DNA of 64,000 nucleotides from Mangrovibacterium diazotrophicum (GCF_003610535.1 NZ_RAPN01000001.1:3831320-3895319); one strand, 5' to 3'. Positions 26,123 through 35,792 are shown, counted from the stretch's first letter. The notes: generated from the letters alone by a model not told the origin. A program made the numbers and translations.

Positions 26123-29100
26123 TTAATCGATATCAATGTAGCGGGGAATTTCGATGTAAAATGTTGTGCCTACATCCAGTTCTGTATCGAACCAGATTTT
26201 GCCGTTCGACGATTCGACAATTTTTTTGACGATAGCCAGACCAAGGCCCATACCACTTGTTTTCGTGGTAAAGTTGGGTTGAAATAACTGTTGCTGAATA
26301 TCCGGTGAGATTCCCGTTCCGTTGTCCTGGACTGAAATCGTTGCATGCGTTTCGTTACAGTTCATGCCCACGACCACAAAACCTTTGCGTCCGGATGGAA
26401 TGGACTGCATACCGTTTTTGATAAGATTGATGACAGCCCGCGAAATCTGTTCTTTGTCCGCAAAAACAGAGATATCCTTATTTGCGCAAGGGGCGAGTTG
26501 CACCTTCATCTGTTTATTCGGTTCAAACAAGTCGACAACCTGTTGCAGACGATCCGGAAGATTGAACACTTCATTTTTGGCATTCGGCATTTTGGCGAAG
26601 TTCGAGAACTCGGTTGCAATATCCGAAAGGGTGTCAATTTGCTCGATCAGGGTTCGTGTTACCCGGGCGAAAATTTCATCGTACTGTTCACTGTTGGCTT
26701 CCTTTGCTCGTTGCAAATGCTGAATATGGAGCTTCATTGGTGTCAGCGGGTTCTTGATCTCGTGTGCAATTTGTTTGGCCATCTCGCGCCAGGCCATCTC
26801 GCGTTGGGTGCGGGCCAGTAAGTCGGCACTGTCGGCCAGTTCTTCTACTTTACGGTTGTACTCTCGCACCAAAGCTCCGATTTCGTCATCGGCATTGTAG
26901 CTGATTTGCTCATTTTTTTTATCCAGCTGCATTCCTTTTAAACGTTCGCGGATTAGCGTTAATGGGCGGGTAATTTGGTTGGCCAGCAGCAGTGCCACAA
27001 TCACACTGACGAAGAATAGCAGCACATACAGGTTGATGAAGGCCACAATGAAAGTGGTTACTTCCTGCCGTAACTCGTCGCCGCGGGTAAAATAAGGCAG
27101 GTTCACAAAGCCAAGGTACTCACCTCGGTTATTGATGATTGGTTCGTAGATCGACAAAAACGAGAGCTCGCCGATCTGCTCTGGCTGAATAATGCTGATC
27201 TGATAGTTTTCCGTCAACTCGTAGAATGCTTTTGCGTCCATCCGCGTCGAAATAATTCCCCGGTTGAATACCTCGGGGCGCGATGACGCAATCAGCTCCC
27301 CATTGAAACTGTAGATGTTGATGTCGGTGCGAAAGATGTTGGAAAGTTCGCCCAAATCCTGCCACAGCCAGTCGAGGATGTCGGGGGTGAACGTGTCCAC
27401 GTCTTTCAGCCTCAAATTAATTTCCTCCGAGATTGATTTCATCTTTTCGTTCAGGTCAAACTGGTGTTTGTTGCTGTATTCGCGCAGGTTGTAATAAATG
27501 GTTCCCGAGGCAACCAGCAGCAGCGAGAAAAGTACAATGGCAATAATCGATGCCTGGATTCGGAATTTGAGGTCGTAAACCAACGCTTGTGTGCGGTAGT
27601 TCGCGTTACCGATAAACACAATCAGCAAAATGAATACAAAGTAGAAAACGAACAGGTAGGGAAACGAGATCAGATATTCCAGAAATCCGAACGATTTGGT
27701 ACTGACAATGATGTAGTTGTCGTTGCCGAGCGCGTAAATCAAGTGTACGTAGCCATCCCATTTTCGCTCAATCAACCCCCGTTCTTTGGCGTTGATGTTG
27801 TAGGTGCTGATGTAATAGTTGTACTGGTAATCCCCACTCAGGTTAACCAGCTCATTCTTGTAATATTTAGCGTACGAGAAGTATTTGTAACGATTCGGTT
27901 CCTGCAGTGATTTGTCGAGCAGCAATTCGGGGAAACCAACTCCTTCGGGGAGAAGTTTCGATTTCAACTCAATAAACACCGACTGACCCAACGGGTTTGA
28001 TTGTAAAGGGTAGGTGAAACGCCCGAAATACGAGATACGGCCATTCATGTTGTCCATGTAATAGAAGCTCGTGCCCGGAATCTCGGTTCCCGACTCTTCG
28101 ATCATCTGCTCGAAGAAGGGGTAGCACGGAACCAGTTGGTTATCGGGTTGGACAAACAGGCTGTCGCCGCCGTCGCAAACCGTTACCCAGCTGTCGTATT
28201 TACGGAAATAGCCACTAAAGTAATTGCGCTTCACATAGTCTTCAACCTGCCCGTATTCGTTGGCCTCAAGCAGCGACGGAATAATGGTGTCGACACTGAT
28301 TTTTTGCTGCATTTCTTTCAGGAATAATTCGGCAGCCGGGTCGTGTTCCGAGTACAACGTAATCGCCATCAGCTTTTGAATTTGAAGTCGGCGTGCGTTG
28401 TTGTTTGCCTGAATGATGATGAGGGAGAAGAACGTATAGAGTGAAACAAAATAGATGATGAACGATAACGAGACCCTTTTTAACTGAGTTTTCTGCAGGA
28501 GGAAAACCGACAGGTTAGTGGTCAGGTAAAGGGTGATCATGTAAACGTTCGTGTTCCTGAAGATCCAGCAGCAGGGCATGAAAATCAGCAGCAGTATGAA
28601 ATGGATCCAAAAGAAATGGCGTCGAACAATAAATCGTTCGCTAATTTCCATCACCTTCAGGTTGATAATGAAAGCTGAAAAGAATAGCAGTGCTATGATC
28701 ACGTAGCCAATGATACTGTACTGGTTGATATCGTCAATCCGGTTCAGTTGAAATGAAAAGCTTGAGTTACGGATGAGGTTTTGAATGAGGAAGTTGATCG
28801 AGAGGTAGAACAGCATGATGAAGCTGAATGCTGCTACCAATTCGTAATTTTTTCGCGTTCTGCTGAGGACGAAATCCTTGGCAAAGTTGAAGCTCCAAAA
28901 GAAGATGAAGATAGTGAGTAACAGTAAATCACCCAGCGAAGGAAGCCAGTAGGAATAGGCATAAAGCGAAGGACCGAAGATTTCGAAGACATCACAGAAT
29001 CCCGGTGCATGAAAGAGGATGCGAACCCAGTAAAGCCCCAATAAAACCATTCCCAGCACAAATACTCTTAAAATAAAATGCTCGTGATGATGTTGCCGGA

Positions 29101-29785
29101 ACACTTTTCGGGCAAAAATCAGGAAAGCAAGCAGTGCGAGGCTGTACAAAATGATGGGCCAAACGAGGGCCGATGGCTGCACAATATCGCCATTTCCCGG
29201 AACCAGCGAGAACAGGAAATTTCCGGCTTTATCGTGAATTGCTGTTGCTCCCGAAGTCGGGGCACTTTTTACGGCATAACTACTGGGAACATCAAAGTCT
29301 TTGTCAAATTTATTTTGAATGTAATCATTCTCGATCGAGTAGTTGTCTTTTAGGTGAATCAGTCCATACACCGTGTAGGGAGGGTACTCTCTGCTCTCGA
29401 TGAAATAAATACCGTTGGGCAGGTAGACAAGCTTTGACTTGAGATCGCGATTGAAGATTCCCGAGAACGAAAAATGATTTTCCGACCAATAGAGAAGTTC
29501 ATTGCCATCGGCTACCAGGAACCCAATTCCATCGGTGTTATATAGCGAAAACAAGTCGCTGAACGTGCTTTGGAAGTTGCCGTTGAAATCGGGCGATTCA
29601 ATTGTCTCGGTCATCAGATCCAGCTCGGACTCCAGTTTGTCGTGTTTCGCCTGGAAGACAAGTTCGAATTTCTTTTCCAGTTTTGTGGCGTGGTCTCTTT
29701 GAAAAACAATGCTTTCAACTAAAACTCCCAGGATGATCAGGACGACAGAAAGAAGCAAAAAAGCATAGTGTTTCAGGATTCTCAT
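26123..29785 (-). CDS. Very large multi-pass sensor histidine kinase, orphan
   Basis: 1220 residues. Order as I read it: N-terminal helix, extracytoplasmic domain (~30-200), a block of about eight helices (~205-460), a second extracytoplasmic domain (~460-690), helices near 695-755, a third one (~760-900), a last helix (~905-930), HAMP, HisKA with phospho-acceptor H1008 in AKQIAHEIKNPLTPMKLHIQ, and HATPase with AVINLIKNGMQSI (N box), VQDNGTGI (G1) and SGMGLGLAIVKKIV (G2). The cytoplasmic half resembles NtrY. No response regulator lies beside it. It follows rlmH by 9 bases. Confidence 0.9.
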   Translation of the reverse strand: MRILKHYAFLLLSVVLIILGVLVESIVFQRDHATKLEKKFELVFQAKHDKLESELDLMTETIESPDFNGNFQSTFSDLFSLYNTDGIGFLVADGNELLYWSENHFSFSGIFNRDLKSKLVYLPNGIYFIESREYPPYTVYGLIHLKDNYSIENDYIQNKFDKDFDVPSSYAVKSAPTSGATAIHDKAGNFLFSLVPGNGDIVQPSALVWPIILYSLALLAFLIFARKVFRQHHHEHFILRVFVLGMVLLGLYWVRILFHAPGFCDVFEIFGPSLYAYSYWLPSLGDLLLLTIFIFFWSFNFAKDFVLSRTRKNYELVAAFSFIMLFYLSINFLIQNLIRNSSFSFQLNRIDDINQYSIIGYVIIALLFFSAFIINLKVMEISERFIVRRHFFWIHFILLLIFMPCCWIFRNTNVYMITLYLTTNLSVFLLQKTQLKRVSLSFIIYFVSLYTFFSLIIIQANNNARRLQIQKLMAITLYSEHDPAAELFLKEMQQKISVDTIIPSLLEANEYGQVEDYVKRNYFSGYFRKYDSWVTVCDGGDSLFVQPDNQLVPCYPFFEQMIEESGTEIPGTSFYYMDNMNGRISYFGRFTYPLQSNPLGQSVFIELKSKLLPEGVGFPELLLDKSLQEPNRYKYFSYAKYYKNELVNLSGDYQYNYYISTYNINAKERGLIERKWDGYVHLIYALGNDNYIIVSTKSFGFLEYLISFPYLFVFYFVFILLIVFIGNANYRTQALVYDLKFRIQASIIAIVLFSLLLVASGTIYYNLREYSNKHQFDLNEKMKSISEEINLRLKDVDTFTPDILDWLWQDLGELSNIFRTDINIYSFNGELIASSRPEVFNRGIISTRMDAKAFYELTENYQISIIQPEQIGELSFLSIYEPIINNRGEYLGFVNLPYFTRGDELRQEVTTFIVAFINLYVLLFFVSVIVALLLANQITRPLTLIRERLKGMQLDKKNEQISYNADDEIGALVREYNRKVEELADSADLLARTQREMAWREMAKQIAHEIKNPLTPMKLHIQHLQRAKEANSEQYDEIFARVTRTLIEQIDTLSDIATEFSNFAKMPNAKNEVFNLPDRLQQVVDLFEPNKQMKVQLAPCANKDISVFADKEQISRAVINLIKNGMQSIPSGRKGFVVVGMNCNETHATISVQDNGTGISPDIQQQLFQPNFTTKTSGMGLGLAIVKKIVESSNGKIWFDTELDVGTTFYIEIPRYIDID

Positions 29786-29794
29786 AATTGCGCG

Positions 29795-30268
29795 TTATTC
29801 GTGATGGTATGGTTCACCTTTTAGAATGGTCAGGGCCCGGTAGAGCTGCTCACAAAAAATGAGCCGAACCATCTGGTGCGAGAACGTCATTTTCGACAAA
29901 CTTATTTTCCCGGTACAGGCCCCGTATACCTTCGATGAAAAACCGTAAGGGCCGCCAATGCAGAAAATCAGGTTCTTGACACCGCTCAACATTTTTTTCT
30001 CCAGGTAGCTGGCAAAGTCAACCGAGCGGAACTCTTTCCCTTTTTCGTCCAATAAAATCAACTCATCACCCGGTTTCATCTGCGCCAAAATCAATTCGCC
30101 TTCTTTTTCTTTTTGCTGTTCTTCCGAAAGATTTTTGGTGTTTTTTATATCCGGAATAATCTGATATTCGAAAGGCAAGTAGTGAGGTATCCGGCTCTGA
30201 AACAAGTCAATTCCGTCCTGTAAGTACTGTTTGTCGGTTTTACCAATAACTACCAGCTTTATTTTCAT
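29795..30268 (-). CDS. rlmH: 23S rRNA (pseudouridine1915-N3)-methyltransferase
   Basis: SPOUT-fold methyltransferase that modifies pseudouridine 1915 in helix 69 of 23S rRNA. 157 residues, standard length. Landmarks: start MKIKLVVIGKT, DEKGKEFRSVDFASYLEKK near 74-92, and the knot region FCIGGPYGF (SAM-binding) with LSKMTFSHQMVRLIFCEQLYRA at the C-terminus. It leads a two-gene unit with the histidine kinase. Confidence 0.96.
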   Translation of the reverse strand: MKIKLVVIGKTDKQYLQDGIDLFQSRIPHYLPFEYQIIPDIKNTKNLSEEQQKEKEGELILAQMKPGDELILLDEKGKEFRSVDFASYLEKKMLSGVKNLIFCIGGPYGFSSKVYGACTGKISLSKMTFSHQMVRLIFCEQLYRALTILKGEPYHHE

Positions 30269-30314
30269 AGGGTGTTCGCGTTGGAAAAATATTAACTTTA
30301 CAATGTATTATGCC

Positions 30315-30345
30315 CAAAATTAGTATTTTTCGGGTTTTGGTACAA
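30315..30345 (-). promoter_or_regulatory. Promoter for rlmH-histidine kinase operon
   Basis: Read on the minus strand: TTG (30345-30343), 20-base spacer, then TAATTTTG (30322-30315), an exact -7 element. The rlmH start lies about 46 bases downstream. Confidence 0.6.
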
Positions 30346-30450
30346 TTTATGTTTCTACTGCGTGGTTCTATCACGGATGAAGCGATTCTGGGGGGAATAA
30401 AATATATTGCAACATCTTGTGATTTAATAAACGGAAATTAACGAGTATAG

Positions 30451-30843
30451 ATGAAACAGAAATTAATAAAAAGAACGCTGGTTTTACTAGCCTTTGTACT
30501 GAGCGGTATTTGGGCAACAGCGCAAATACCCGATGAATTGGTGCTCAGTCTGAAAACCGGTAATGCTTCCACATTGTCGAGTTACTTTAATCAGAATATT
30601 GAACTTTTCGTTGTCGATCAGGATGACGTTTATAGTCGGGCCCAGGCACAACAAATCGTGTCTAACTTCTTCAACCAGAATAAAGCAACAGGATTTTCGA
30701 TTATCCATCAAAGCGGCAAAGAAGATACAAAGTATGCCATTGGTAAATTGACGACCAATAAAGGTGTTTTCCGCGTTTCGTTTTTGGTGAAGAATGAAAA
30801 TGGAAAATCTGTCATTCATCAATTAAGAATTGAAAAAGAATAG
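30451..30843 (+). CDS. DUF4783-family secreted protein
   Basis: 130 residues: signal peptide (about 1-25, LVLLAFVLSGIWATAQ), then an NTF2-like/cystatin-like small domain (LVLSLKTGNASTLSSYFNQ, then YSRAQAQQIVSNFFNQNK and GKLTTNKGVFRVSFLVKNEN). I recognise this as the Bacteroidota DUF4783 family, of unknown role. Sits 3 bases upstream of the YihY-family gene, so the two are co-transcribed. Confidence 0.8.
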   Translation: MKQKLIKRTLVLLAFVLSGIWATAQIPDELVLSLKTGNASTLSSYFNQNIELFVVDQDDVYSRAQAQQIVSNFFNQNKATGFSIIHQSGKEDTKYAIGKLTTNKGVFRVSFLVKNENGKSVIHQLRIEKE

Positions 30844-30846
30844 GGA

Positions 30847-31848
30847 ATGATCAACCGGTATCATCGGTTAAAACGCTTTTTTCTCAGCTGGATGATTCGT
30901 GCCCGGAAGGTTACACTTCCCGGTTTCGACCGAATTCCGTTGTACGATGTCGGGCTGTTCTTTTTTCGCAGCATTCAAAACGGAGCGATTACAACACGGG
31001 CATCGGCCGTGGCTTTTAGCTTCTTTTTGGCTGTTTTTCCAACAATGATTTTCCTGTTTACGCTGATTCCCTATGTTCCGATTGCCAATTTTCAAGAGGA
31101 ACTTTTTTTACTCATCCAGGGAGTATTGCCACCACACACCTTTCAGGCGGTCGACGAGACTGTTAAAGAAGTGCTAACCCAACCGCGCGGGGGCTTGCTG
31201 TCGATCGGTTTCTTTATGGGTTTAATCTTCTCTACCAACGGGCTGGTGTCGATGATGAATGCTTTCGACGCGTCATTGCACATTTTCGAGAGCCGTCCCT
31301 GGTACATGCAGCGCCTGATGGCCATTGTGCTGCTCATGATCTTGGCTTTCCTGCTGACAATCGCCATCTCGATGATCACCATAGGGCAGGTAATTATCAA
31401 CTATCTCGATGCCCGGGATTTACTTGGTAGTCATTTCACCTACTACCTGTTGACCTTTGGTAAGTGGATTGTGATTATTGCACTGTTTTTCTTCGCCTAT
31501 TCGTTTTTGTATTACCTGGCACCTGCCCGAAAAACACGCTGGCGTTTTATTTCGGTTGGCGGCACCATGTCGACCATTTTAAGCCTGGTGATTATTTTGG
31601 GCTTCAATTATTACATCACCCGCTTCAGTCAGTATAACAAACTTTACGGATCGATTGGAGCACTGTTGGTTGTGCTGTTGTTGCTGTACTTGTTTTCGTT
31701 GGTATTGCTTTTTGGATTCGAACTGAATGCGAGCCTGATTGCCGCAAAACGACAAGGTAAAAAGCGCATCGTGCAGCGGAGTAAGGATAAAACGAAAAGT
31801 CGACTGCGCTATCGTTTAGGGCTGAAGCGCAAGAAAACTCATGCTTAG
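30847..31848 (+). CDS. YihY/virulence factor BrkB family membrane protein
   Basis: 333 residues with six predicted helices and the family pattern: ITTRASAVAFSFFLAVFPTMIFLF (about 50-73), FSTNGLVSMMNAFDASLH (about 128-145) and FSLVLLFGFELNASLIAA (about 285-302). A strongly basic C-terminal tail (KRQGKKRIVQRSKDKTKSR) faces the cytoplasm. Often called ribonuclease BN in old databases, which is wrong for this family; true function is unknown. Convergent with the rhomboid gene, 19 bases apart. Confidence 0.9.
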   Translation: MINRYHRLKRFFLSWMIRARKVTLPGFDRIPLYDVGLFFFRSIQNGAITTRASAVAFSFFLAVFPTMIFLFTLIPYVPIANFQEELFLLIQGVLPPHTFQAVDETVKEVLTQPRGGLLSIGFFMGLIFSTNGLVSMMNAFDASLHIFESRPWYMQRLMAIVLLMILAFLLTIAISMITIGQVIINYLDARDLLGSHFTYYLLTFGKWIVIIALFFFAYSFLYYLAPARKTRWRFISVGGTMSTILSLVIILGFNYYITRFSQYNKLYGSIGALLVVLLLLYLFSLVLLFGFELNASLIAAKRQGKKRIVQRSKDKTKSRLRYRLGLKRKKTHA

Positions 31849-31867
31849 TTTTCGAAGAACCTGCCTT

Positions 31868-32740
31868 CTATTTCCCCATCTTGAATAGTAATTCTTTTTC
31901 TTCCTTGGAGAGCGAGTCGTAGCCTGATTTGCTGATTTTGTCGAGCACGCGGTTTACTTCATCCTGCTTCACATTTTTTTTGCGATTGTAATCGATATCC
32001 GGATCACCACTGCCGCGATAAGTGACTTTCACATGCGAGCGAGGTTTCGACTGCTTTTGTGCCCAGTCTGCCACTCCGCTAACGCCGGATGTGAGGTCGG
32101 TGCCTTTCTTAAGCAACAGCACGAAAACAAAACCTAAAACGGCGCCCCCAATGTGAGCAAAGTTGCCTCCCGGATTGGATGATGCGATAAGGATAATGCT
32201 TAGGATAATATAAAAGAGTGCTAAGTGCTTCAACTTGATTTGACCTACAAACAGGAGGTTGATCGGATGGTTTGGGGCGTATGCAGCAACTGCGACGATA
32301 ATTGCCATGACAGAGGCTGATGCACCCAGCAGGCGCGAAAACCGAACAATGTCGTCAAAGGCGGGGAACAGGTTGTAACTGGCTAAAAAGAAAAGCCCAC
32401 CGGCAAGTCCGCCTAAAATGTACACACCAAGTAACTTCTTGGCATCAAAGTATATCAGGAATATTTTGCCCATCCAGTACAGCCAAAGTATGTTGAAAAG
32501 GATGTGGAGGAAATCGAAATGCAGAAACATATAAGTAAACAGGGTCCATGGGCGGGTCAGCAGAACATGGCTGTCAGCCGGAAGTGCCAGCCAAGCCAGA
32601 ATCGGTAGATCTTTACCCATCAAAAAGAAAACAACGTTGATCAGTCGGACCAGCACAAATACACCAATATTCACATAAATCAATCGTGTTAGTACCGATC
32701 CTTGCCGAAACGATTCTTTGATTTCGTCTGTAATGTTCAT
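31868..32740 (-). CDS. Rhomboid-family intramembrane protease with C-terminal DUF6576-like tail
   Basis: 290 residues. Six helices; the serine loop reads RLLGASASVM (nucleophile in GASA rather than the usual GxSG) and the helix-6 histidine is in NFAHIGGAVLGF, so the Ser/His pair is kept. The ~75-residue soluble tail after the last helix ends in a helical segment, RVLDKISKSGYDSLSKEEKE, which I recognise as the Bacteroidota DUF6576-type tail. Last gene of the mutL-rhomboid-rhomboid run. Confidence 0.88.
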   Translation of the reverse strand: MNITDEIKESFRQGSVLTRLIYVNIGVFVLVRLINVVFFLMGKDLPILAWLALPADSHVLLTRPWTLFTYMFLHFDFLHILFNILWLYWMGKIFLIYFDAKKLLGVYILGGLAGGLFFLASYNLFPAFDDIVRFSRLLGASASVMAIIVAVAAYAPNHPINLLFVGQIKLKHLALFYIILSIILIASSNPGGNFAHIGGAVLGFVFVLLLKKGTDLTSGVSGVADWAQKQSKPRSHVKVTYRGSGDPDIDYNRKKNVKQDEVNRVLDKISKSGYDSLSKEEKELLFKMGK

Positions 32741-32795
32741 GACCTTTGGTTTCTGTTTTTTTGTTTTCTGTTATCGCCGTTGTCGCCTCTTGTTT

Positions 32796-33530
32796 CTAAA
32801 AGAAATGTTTGCTGTTTTTATTCCAGTATTTGATGATCAGGAATCCGAACAACGCACCACCTAAGTGGGCAAAGTGAGCGATGTTACCGCCTGAGTTCGT
32901 AAATCCTAAATAAACCTCAATCAGGATCATCCCCCCGATAGCATATTTTGCCTTGATGGGGATCGGCGGAAAAATCAACATCAGCATGGTATTGGGAAAT
33001 AACATTCCAAAACCGATCAGCACTCCGTAAACAGCACCTGAAGCGCCAACTGTCGGAGTCATTAGGATTGATGTAATTTGCTCAGATACGGTCCCCTGAA
33101 TATATTTTCCTTGTATTGCCAGTTCCCGATAATAATCAATTTGTTCCGGAGAGAGACCGGAAATAGCATGTTGGTATTCCAGGTAGCCGACAAAAGTGTG
33201 CAGTGCTGCAGCACCCAGGCCGGTCGCAAAATAGTAGATGAAAAATCGTTTCGGTCCCCAAACATTCTCCAATACCCGTCCAAACATCCAAAGGGCAAAC
33301 ATATTGAACAGCAAGTGGGTGAATCCGCCATGCATGAATAAGTGAGTGACCAATTGGTAGGGCTTAAAAGCAGGCGATCCGATGTAGTGCAATCCAAGTA
33401 TGTTTTCCAATCTTATCCCGCGCGTTGCTAGTACCCAGGTCGCCAATAGCATAAGAACATTAATGATGACGAGGTTTTTGACAACCGGAGGCGTATTGGC
33501 AAATGGTGATCGAATGTTATTCATAGTCAA
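32796..33530 (-). CDS. Rhomboid-family intramembrane serine protease
   Basis: 244 residues, six or seven helices. Active-site serine in VGASGAVYGVLIGFG and histidine in IAHFAHLGGALFGF, with the L1-loop HLFMHGGFTHLLFNM (helix 2 His and Asn). All canonical features are present, so it is very likely an active intramembrane protease. Lies 55 bases upstream of a second, shorter-motif rhomboid gene with a soluble tail; the two are not close copies. Confidence 0.92.
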   Translation of the reverse strand: MTMNNIRSPFANTPPVVKNLVIINVLMLLATWVLATRGIRLENILGLHYIGSPAFKPYQLVTHLFMHGGFTHLLFNMFALWMFGRVLENVWGPKRFFIYYFATGLGAAALHTFVGYLEYQHAISGLSPEQIDYYRELAIQGKYIQGTVSEQITSILMTPTVGASGAVYGVLIGFGMLFPNTMLMLIFPPIPIKAKYAIGGMILIEVYLGFTNSGGNIAHFAHLGGALFGFLIIKYWNKNSKHFF

Positions 33531-33605
33531 ATTTTAAGTGGGTGCTCACAAGAGCCTTGCCAGAAAAACGATTTCTTACAAATTAAATGAATACAGGTCA
33601 AAATG

Positions 33606-35486
33606 TCACTTCAGGAGTTTTTCAAACTGCTCAACCGGCATAATTGTTAACACTTGTTTGCCGGTGGGTGAAAAATTAGGTGTTGTACAAGCAAACAATT
33701 GGTCGATAAGTTGGTTCAACTCTTCCACTTTCAGCAAGTGCCCGTAAGGTATTGCCGAGGCGCAGGCCAAGGCCGCCGCGATTTGTTCGCGTGCTTTTTC
33801 TTGCATGTCAACCGCCGTATTTTTCAAGTCCTCCAACATACTTTCTATAATTTCCAGCGGCGAGTGGTTCTCCAAAATTCCGGGAATTCCGTTGACAACG
33901 AAATGATTTGCTTCGGCTTCTTTCACATCGAAACCCAATGCTTTTAGGTCAGTTAAAACCGAACGTAAAAGCTCCGAGTCGGATGCTTCCAGCTCGAAGG
34001 TATGCGGAAACAGCAACTGCTGACTGGCAATTTGTTGTTGAGCCAACATCGCCATAAAATTTTCAAACAATATGCGCTCGTGAGCCCGTTTTTGGTCTAT
34101 CACCATCAGCCCCGATTTAACCGGAGTGAGGATGAATTTATTTTTGAACTGGAAGCAGGTGCGGCCGGTATTAAAGCTGTCGTGGTTAACAGACAGGTTT
34201 GCCGGTTCTTCCTCCTGTTGCATCATGACTTCAGTTTGCGTTTCCTCGTCTTCGTCTGATTTTGTGAAATCGCTGTACAATTTTTCCCAATGCTGCACCT
34301 GCTCGTGTTTGCTGGTCGAGTAGGAATGACTGTTGCTGCCGCCACCACCGCTCGGGTAGTTGCGCACTTCAACATTGAAGGGGTTGTAAGTCGGATCAAC
34401 CTGAATTTTCGGCATCTCAATTCCTTCGCGGCTTTTGGGTGCAATGGGAATTTCGATACTTCCAGCCTGATCAAAATCAATCGAAGGCATCACGTTGAAC
34501 TTGCCCAACGCTTCGCGTACCGATGCCTGAATGATTTGCCAAATGGCTGTTTCATTCTCGAATTTAATTTCGGTTTTGGTTGGGTGAATGTTGATGTCGA
34601 TGCATTCAGGATCAACATCCAGGTACAGGAAATAGGACGGATAACTATCGGGAGCCAATATCTTTTCGTAGGCTTGCATGATGGCCCGGTGAAAAAACGG
34701 GTGCTTCATGAAGCGGTTATTCACAAAGAAAAACTGCTCGCCATAAGTTTTCCGTGCGTATTTGGGTTGGCCGATAAAGCCTTTTATTTTCACTAAACTG
34801 GTTTCGGTGTTGACCGGCACCAGGTTTTGATTGATCGATTTTCCGAAGATGGAAACAATGCGCTTGCGAATGTTGTCGCCAACAGCCATCTCGTAAATCG
34901 GATCCTGGTTGTGTATCAGCGAAAGTCCGATTTCGGGGTTTGCCAGTGCAATCCGCTGAACCTCGTTGATGATGTGTTTCAACTCCGTTGAATTCGCTTT
35001 CAGGAATTTGCGCCGGGCAGGCACATTGAAAAAAAGGTTTTTCACCAGGAAATTTGTTCCGTTGGCACATTGGGTTGCTTCCTGCTTTAACACTTTCGAA
35101 CCAACCATGTGGATGAAAACACCAACCTCTGCTTCGTGTTGTTTCGTGTTGAGCTCAACATCGGCAATCGCTGCAATGGAGGCCAGCGCTTCGCCGCGAA
35201 AGCCCATCGTGCGAATGCAAAAAAGATCGTTGGCCGAGCGGATTTTCGAGGTTGCATGACGCTCAAAAGCCATGCGGGCATCGGTTTCTGACATGCCGCA
35301 ACCATTGTCGCTCACCTGGATCAGTGTGCGGCCGGCGTCTTTAATATTTAGCGTGATTTGTGTTGCCCCGGCGTCGATCGCATTTTCAACCAATTCTTTT
35401 ACCACAGATGCTGGTCGTTGAATGACTTCTCCTGCAGCAATTTGGTTGGCTACCGCGTCGGGGAGCAGTTGGATAATATCAGGCAC
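33606..35486 (-). CDS. mutL: DNA mismatch repair protein MutL
   Basis: 626 residues. N-terminal GHKL ATPase is intact: ELVENAIDAGAT (about 30-41), VSDNGCGM, TMGFRGEALASIAAI. A long low-complexity linker (about 340-420, glycine/serine-rich) precedes the dimerisation domain. In the latter, the DQHA(x)2E(x)4E endonuclease motif reads DQKRAHERILFE (D464, K466 in place of His) and the CPHGRP zinc motif region reads ACTTPNFSPTGK. So two metal-ligand positions are not canonical. Upstream is a 98-residue membrane protein gene 9 bases away. Confidence 0.95.
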   Translation of the reverse strand: MPDIIQLLPDAVANQIAAGEVIQRPASVVKELVENAIDAGATQITLNIKDAGRTLIQVSDNGCGMSETDARMAFERHATSKIRSANDLFCIRTMGFRGEALASIAAIADVELNTKQHEAEVGVFIHMVGSKVLKQEATQCANGTNFLVKNLFFNVPARRKFLKANSTELKHIINEVQRIALANPEIGLSLIHNQDPIYEMAVGDNIRKRIVSIFGKSINQNLVPVNTETSLVKIKGFIGQPKYARKTYGEQFFFVNNRFMKHPFFHRAIMQAYEKILAPDSYPSYFLYLDVDPECIDINIHPTKTEIKFENETAIWQIIQASVREALGKFNVMPSIDFDQAGSIEIPIAPKSREGIEMPKIQVDPTYNPFNVEVRNYPSGGGGSNSHSYSTSKHEQVQHWEKLYSDFTKSDEDEETQTEVMMQQEEEPANLSVNHDSFNTGRTCFQFKNKFILTPVKSGLMVIDQKRAHERILFENFMAMLAQQQIASQQLLFPHTFELEASDSELLRSVLTDLKALGFDVKEAEANHFVVNGIPGILENHSPLEIIESMLEDLKNTAVDMQEKAREQIAAALACASAIPYGHLLKVEELNQLIDQLFACTTPNFSPTGKQVLTIMPVEQFEKLLK

Positions 35487-35495
35487 GGAATCGCT

Positions 35496-35792
35496 TTAAA
35501 ATTTTAAAAACAGGTAAACAGCTAAAGCCAGAATTGCAACGAAAAAGATAAGACGGGTGTTGGAACGGCGTCTGGCTTCATCAGCCGATTTTGAAAAACC
35601 GCCCATGTTCTGTCTGAACTGTCCGCGAATATTCGCGCGATGGTTGGTGTCCCAGCTTTTCTTTTCACTCATCCCTAATTCCGACTTAATGCGTTCTTCC
35701 CGATCCCGCAATTCCTCCTTGTCGGCATCATAATACCGGGTTGTAATGTGAAACCGCTTCGCTCTTGGTGTATGGAAAAACTTTCCAATCAT
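35496..35792 (-). CDS. Small tail-anchored membrane protein upstream of mutL
   Basis: 98 residues: basic and charged cytoplasmic part (FHITTRYYDADKEELRDREE, a short coiled-coil-like stretch), ending in one hydrophobic helix (about 78-97, LIFFVAILALAVYLFLKF) with almost nothing after it. Tail-anchor topology is inferred. Not recognised beyond being a common neighbour of mutL in related genomes, as I remember. First gene of the operon; probably co-transcribed with mutL (9-base gap). Confidence 0.65.
   Translation of the reverse strand: MIGKFFHTPRAKRFHITTRYYDADKEELRDREERIKSELGMSEKKSWDTNHRANIRGQFRQNMGGFSKSADEARRRSNTRLIFFVAILALAVYLFLKF

Noticed and set aside
27464-27910. Plus-strand frame of 148 codons opposite the histidine kinase
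   Set aside because: Antisense shadow of a well-supported gene; composition rich in Gln/Asn/Val typical of complement translation.
32741-32795. Pyrimidine-rich stretch between the two rhomboids, thought similar to the 3720 heptamer repeat
   Set aside because: No regular period when read base by base.
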